From NCBI RefSeq assembly GCF_905475395.1, contig NC_058339.1:73188520-73252519 (forward strand): 64,000 nucleotides of DNA, given 5' to 3'. This document shows positions 61,201 to 64,000 of this stretch, piece by piece; positions within the stretch are counted from its first letter, which is position 1; each line of letters opens with the position of its first letter. The notes under the pieces are model-generated. The model saw only the letters and a program-made list of their open reading frames with translations, was not told the origin of the DNA and searched no databases. Source of the DNA: Chrysoperla carnea (taxonomy: Eukaryota; Arthropoda; Insecta; Neuroptera; Chrysopidae). The position numbers were made by a program, and so were the translations under genes.

Positions 61201-63852
61201 TGAGATTCTAGTAATGGCAAATTTTTTATGCCAGAGGCGTTAAGATTTGGGTTCCGATCCGTTTTTCGGGCTAAATACAATTATAAAAAAAAAAGATAAA
61301 TCGAACATATTAACAAATAACTCGTTGATTGACTAGCTTGAATAAATAATTTAACAATACTATACATTACATAATAAATATAATTTTTTATTTTTTAATA
61401 TAAAAATTAATTTAACCACAAATAATATAAAAATGACTGCTGAATGGATTGATAAATGATTTCCTGTTAGGTATATACGTGTTTAATATGAAAACTTAAT
61501 TATCGTTTATTTATTAACCATCGACATATAACCATGACTTTTTAAATCATATTTTCAAATGCAAATTTACTTGTATAAAACAAGGCTAAGTTTTTATAAC
61601 CATGTAACTACTTATAGTCCTATACCATTTCAAACCATCATAAAATTCTTCATTTGTAAAATGCGTTAACAAAATTAATTTCATTAAAAAATTTGCATTA
61701 TATAATGTAATAATGTAATGGGAAAGATATAAAGGTTGGCCAAATTTTTCACCAGATTCGTGCGTAGAAATCATCCAAACTTGGGTGATTCAAACTTTTG
61801 TTCAACATGTTAGGTCATAAAGTCCATAAAACAGTAAAAAGTAAAGATGTAATTTGATGATGACGCTTAACGCTGGCTTTGAGTGACCAATTTAGATTTC
61901 ACCTAGCTGAAAAAAAAGGAATATGTGCAGCGTCAAATTTAAAAAATGTAACTTCATGGTGACGCTTAACGCTGGTTTTGTGCGTTAAATTAGGAATCCA
62001 CCTAGCTGAAATAATAGAAGTATGTCCAGCGTCAAATTATAAAAAGGAGCGCCAGATAAAAAAATACTTTTACAAAAAGAAAACCGACTTTAAAAGAAAA
62101 ACTTTTCCAAAACAAATTAATATGCACTAAAAAGTAAAAAAAAATAACGTAGTTAAAATTAATTAAAGATAATATAATGTAGTTAAAATTATTGTTATTT
62201 TTGGAGTCGGTGTCAGCCAAGGAAACAACTTCCACTTTCCCTTCTAAGACTTTCCAAGTTTTTTGCGATAAGACAACCTAGACAATTCTCCCTTAAAATA
62301 AGATATTTTCAATTCTATATATTTAAAATATAAAATAATTATATTAAATTGATACTTATAATTTATACAATATATTCCTACTTTTGAAATTAAAATTATA
62401 TTAAAAAAAATGCCCTTCAATTATTAAATTAATAAGTTTTTAATCAATTCCCAAATGTAAAATTAATATTATAAATAACAAAAAAATGATGAAGACTTAT
62501 ATAATATTAATATTTTCAAAAAGAAACGTTGGGCAGGAGCTGCGTTAGCTAAGCGAATTTCCTCAGAGATTTAAAAACTAACACTTTTTTCTTAAAATCG
62601 AATATTGTATTTTTAATTTTTCAAGAATATTTATTTCGAAAACTATGCGTCTAGATAAAGAAAATCACAAGAGTACTTTTTACATTAAAACTGGCGAAAA
62701 AATACAAAACAATATTTAATTTTGAAACATGATTTAGGTAATTTTATTTTTTCTAAATTTTGTACATTTCAGACCTTATCTGTTGATGACCTTCTATATA
62801 CCAAAACCCTTCTTGACACCATATTTTATTCAAATCGGACTTAAATTGCTGATATATATATACTGGGCGTTCTGTTATTGACTGAAGATCGTTGGCCTGC
62901 AGAATATGCTCATAAAGACGAAGGAAAAAGTTATTTTCCACTTTTGGATCTGAGGCCTAATTTGCGAGATAATTAACAAAATAAATTAATATAATATTAA
63001 TAAAAACTTAAAATCTTTATCGAATCACAATTCAATAAAATTTTAAATGAATGAAATTTTTACAAATTCCATCATCAGTACAAAAGCAATAGCTCCTTTT
63101 TCTTCAAAAATTCGCTAGTTACAATTTTTAGATGCATGTGTATATAATTAATTTCCAGAAATAGACACATTTTTTGTTTGTCTATTTTTACAGTCTAATG
63201 AAATTACGACTTATATAAAATAAATTTTAATTTTCTTCTTGATTTAATTTTTTTTTTATTGTTACAATAATTTAAATATTAACAAAAAATTAATTAATTA
63301 AAATGGAAAACACCCATAATATTTTGTAATAAAATTCAAAATTTTTTTGTTTCACAGGGACGGAATTTTGCTGCTATAATTAAAGAATTTTTGGAAACGT
63401 CACGACCATTAAATGACGAATATATCCCATTATATGAAACAAAAGAAGGTCGTAAAGTTTACGATGAAACTTTAGAATGTGTGAAGAAAAATTTCCCACA
63501 ATATATACGAGAATTAGAAGGAACAGCAGAAGGAGCTCAAGTTCCTTTTTATAAAGTAATTTTAAATAATTGATAAATTTTTTAGCAGTTTGAAAAAATG
63601 AACAATACGATTGAAACATGTCGCATTATTATTTAATTTCATAAATCAAATTTAGCAAAAAATTAAAAAAATTATCATTAAAAATTATCATTATTTAAAA
63701 AAAAAATTATGATTTATTTAAACTATTGAAGTGATTTCTTACAGCTATTCTTATTGCACATGGATGATATAACAACACGCACGGTACAAAATCGATCTGG
63801 AAATATTCATCCAAGTGGCTGTTCCACAATATGTGTTAACCAACCTGGAGAG
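49210..63852 (+). CDS. t: tan: N-beta-alanyl-dopamine/carcinine hydrolase, 5' part
   Basis: Drosophila Tan splits N-beta-alanyl-dopamine to dopamine in cuticle tanning and carcinine to histamine in photoreceptor transmitter recycling; it is an N-terminal-nucleophile cysteine hydrolase related to isopenicillin-N acyltransferase. Three exons are in the window: 49210-49287, 63358-63555 and 63745-63852, all phase 0, 128 residues; the rest lies to the right (Drosophila Tan is about 387 residues). Matches: PIIYTRGTHYEVGFDVGRNF, PLYETKEGRKVYDETL, FPQYIRELEGTAEGAQVPFYK, LFLLHMDDI and GCSTICVNQPGE. Gly117-Cys118 (by count) corresponds to the self-cleavage Gly-Cys site that makes Cys the new N-terminal nucleophile. 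Intron 1 is 14.1 kb and full of repeats. Confidence 0.93.
49385..49840. mobile_element. 456-bp fold-back element just inside tan intron 1
   Basis: Ends are ATAAAGGAAAATGAAAGAAA and its inverted copy, followed inward by CCGCTCGCAT, AACACATTCCAT-like and AACAAATAGAAACATTTGC-like segments. The arms are about 170 bp each with modest divergence. It begins about 100 bases after the exon 1 splice donor. Confidence 0.7.
50200..50460. repeat. Dispersed repeat, second copy at about 62580-62740
   Basis: Shared blocks: TCTTAAAATCGA, TTTTAATTTTTCAAGAAT, TTTATTTCGAAAACTA, GCGTCTA and AATCACAAGAG. Both lie in tan intron 1 and have no coding content. Confidence 0.5.
51800..51990. repeat. LINE-tail-like repeat in tan intron 1
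   Basis: GCGGCTTCGCACGC, GGTGAAAACCGTTTTAAAAT, CCGTTGCGTG and (ACAG)n are typical wording of insect non-LTR 3' ends. No open frame. Confidence 0.35.
52379..52537. mobile_element. Hairpin element with ~58-bp arms in tan intron 1
   Basis: Left arm 52379-52436 and right arm 52480-52537 are inverted copies with about five mismatches. Both contain GTGCTTGTGCTTTTTCGAT, ACGCCCATGCGGCGGGGC and CCCTACTCCCA. The GC-rich arms stand out against the AT-rich surroundings. Confidence 0.75.
52551..53245. mobile_element. ~695-bp fold-back element in tan intron 1
   Basis: Outer arms (about 52560-52680 and 53128-53240) are inverted copies with GACGAAGAAAC, CAGTAAGTCGGATTTGAATG and GCGTCAGGAAATTTT. A second, inner pair (about 52740-52800 and 53000-53090) is also inverted. 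No gene is seen in the loop. Confidence 0.65.
53730..54605 (-). repeat. R6 repeat interrupted by an R4/5 copy
   Basis: R6 sequence at 53730-53790 (GCTTAGGAAAAAACACGCTA, GACAAATAATTTGAACGAA) resumes at about 54373 (AAAATATCATAAATTC) and runs to GCCAAGGGTAGCCACGGATT near 54560. Compared with the intact copy at 58395-58815, the break is exactly filled by the R4/5 element. Confidence 0.7.
53791..54372 (-). mobile_element. R4/5 element nested in R6 (582 bp)
   Basis: Begins ACAAGTGAAAACAAACAATT and ends with the small palindrome CATGTATATTTCATATATAC plus ATGGTATA. Includes GACGGACGGACAACCGGAAA and AGCATCAATATTTTTAAGCG. Its ends agree with the free copies at 59075-59602 and 24825-25515, which supports it being a discrete mobile unit. 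Confidence 0.65.
56361..56658 (-). other. Possible small secreted-protein exon in tan intron 1 (weak)
   Basis: A minus-strand frame open to 56361, preceded by an acceptor-like GGTTTAG. It reads SNRQSFLIVFGTMFFIAHIN then LCAGWEVKPKNVQQF, which looks like a signal peptide followed by a mature N terminus. Donor-like GTAAAA sites follow WE and PSK. No partner exon was found and the far end is low-complexity. It may be chance. Confidence 0.2.
57018..57400 (+). repeat. R1 dispersed repeat
   Basis: GAAGTTGGGCTAAGTCTA, AAATGACCTCAAAAGTAGGC, CCCGATTAATTAAGGAT and GAGCACGGTAGTGGGGACAC follow the R1 order. The first copy of the motif is missing. Confidence 0.55.
58395..58815 (+). repeat. R6 dispersed repeat, intact forward copy
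   Basis: GGAATTCCGCTCCCGTAGTT at one end, GTACCCGTGGCTAAAAC, GTCTACAGTATTAAGAGAGC, GTGAGTATATTTTTCGTCAA, then AAAACTTGCTAGAGTT at the other. Serves as the uninterrupted reference for 53730-54605. Confidence 0.6.
59075..59602 (-). mobile_element. R4/5 element, near full-length reverse copy
   Basis: ACAAGTGAAAACCAACAATT at one end and TTTCATATATATGGTATA at the other; the interior includes GATGGGTCCTACGGGCCCAA and GGCGGACGGACAGACGAT. Very similar in order and sequence to 53791-54372. Confidence 0.6.
60472..61110 (+). repeat. R1 dispersed repeat, longest copy
   Basis: Opens ATTAAGGATGTACGAGCGCC, repeats AATTAAGGATGTATGAGCAC at about 60781, and carries the inverted TTTCGATATCTGG / GCAGATATCGAAAAA pair near its right end, as at 28293-28865. 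Confidence 0.6.
61845..62045. repeat. Two ~100-bp tandem units in tan intron 1
   Basis: Both units have TGACGCTTAACGCTGG, CCACCTAGCTGAAA-like sequence and CAGCGTCAAATT. Within each unit GACGC...CGCTG and CAGCGTC can pair as a hairpin. Confidence 0.7.
62845..62975. repeat. Dispersed repeat shared with 9745-9885
   Basis: GGGCGTTCTGTTATTGACTG, CATAAAGACGAAGGAAAAAG, and TCTGAGGCCTAATTTGCGAG correspond in order to the copy after the dynein gene. Non-coding. Confidence 0.5.
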
Positions 63853-64000
63853 GTATTCATTATTTTTAGTAATATTTTTTCCGAAAATACAGACTTATGC
63901 ACTATATCGAATATCAATATATTTTCATCCCTCTAGACCAACTTGAAGAGGCTGTGTATGCACGCAAAAACTAAAGGGTGTTTTCCGAAATATACATCAG

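Noticed and set aside
63936-64000. A fourth tan exon starting after TCTAG at 63938
   Set aside because: The frame is open but reads TNLKRLCMHAKTKG, unlike the expected continuation after the GCSTICVNQPGE block; probably intron.

Overview
The window is nuclear DNA of an insect. It is strongly AT-rich, genes are split by GT-AG introns, and gaps and introns are packed with short dispersed and fold-back repeats. An insect is indicated by a Tan-type N-terminal-nucleophile hydrolase and by arthropod-style dispersed repeats. BRCC36 is, as far as I recall, missing from Drosophila, and selenoprotein K keeps its UGA codon and SECIS element, which argues against the lineages known to have lost selenoproteins (Lepidoptera, Hymenoptera, Tribolium-type beetles, pea aphid). 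A Neuropterida-like or other non-dipteran insect is my low-confidence guess.

Layout. 1-9071 (+): the last nine exons (1152 codons) of an outer-arm axonemal dynein heavy chain of the DNAH5/DNAH8 (kl-3) type. 10233-12265 (-): BRCC36, a K63-specific JAMM deubiquitinase, convergent with the dynein and divergent from 13486-19293 (+), RBM42. The 4.3-kb last intron of RBM42 carries on the opposite strand an intact 157-codon gene for a secreted, neuropeptide-like precursor (18196-18669). 19294-33801: a 14.5-kb gap with no recognised host gene, filled with repeats and a cut-down Tigger/pogo transposon. 33802-36289 (-) NDUFAF7 and 37380-40038 (+) SURF1 form a head-to-head pair of mitochondrial assembly factors (complex I and complex IV). 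Their shared promoter region is occupied by a 940-bp inverted-repeat element with an 8-bp near-perfect target duplication. 40627-43330: two large palindromes, two identical tRNA-Val(UAC) genes on the minus strand, and between the tRNAs a complete four-exon selenoprotein K gene with an in-frame UGA and a well-formed SECIS hairpin. 49210 to beyond the right edge (+): the first three exons of tan, with a 14-kb first intron holding nested repeats.

The genes do not form one pathway. NDUFAF7 and SURF1 plausibly share regulation because of their head-to-head arrangement; BRCC36 and RBM42 are likewise divergent. No virus-derived element, CRISPR array or bacterial-type operon was recognised. The repeats fall into about eight recurring families, called R1-R8 here for internal reference; boundaries are approximate unless target duplications or nested insertions define them.
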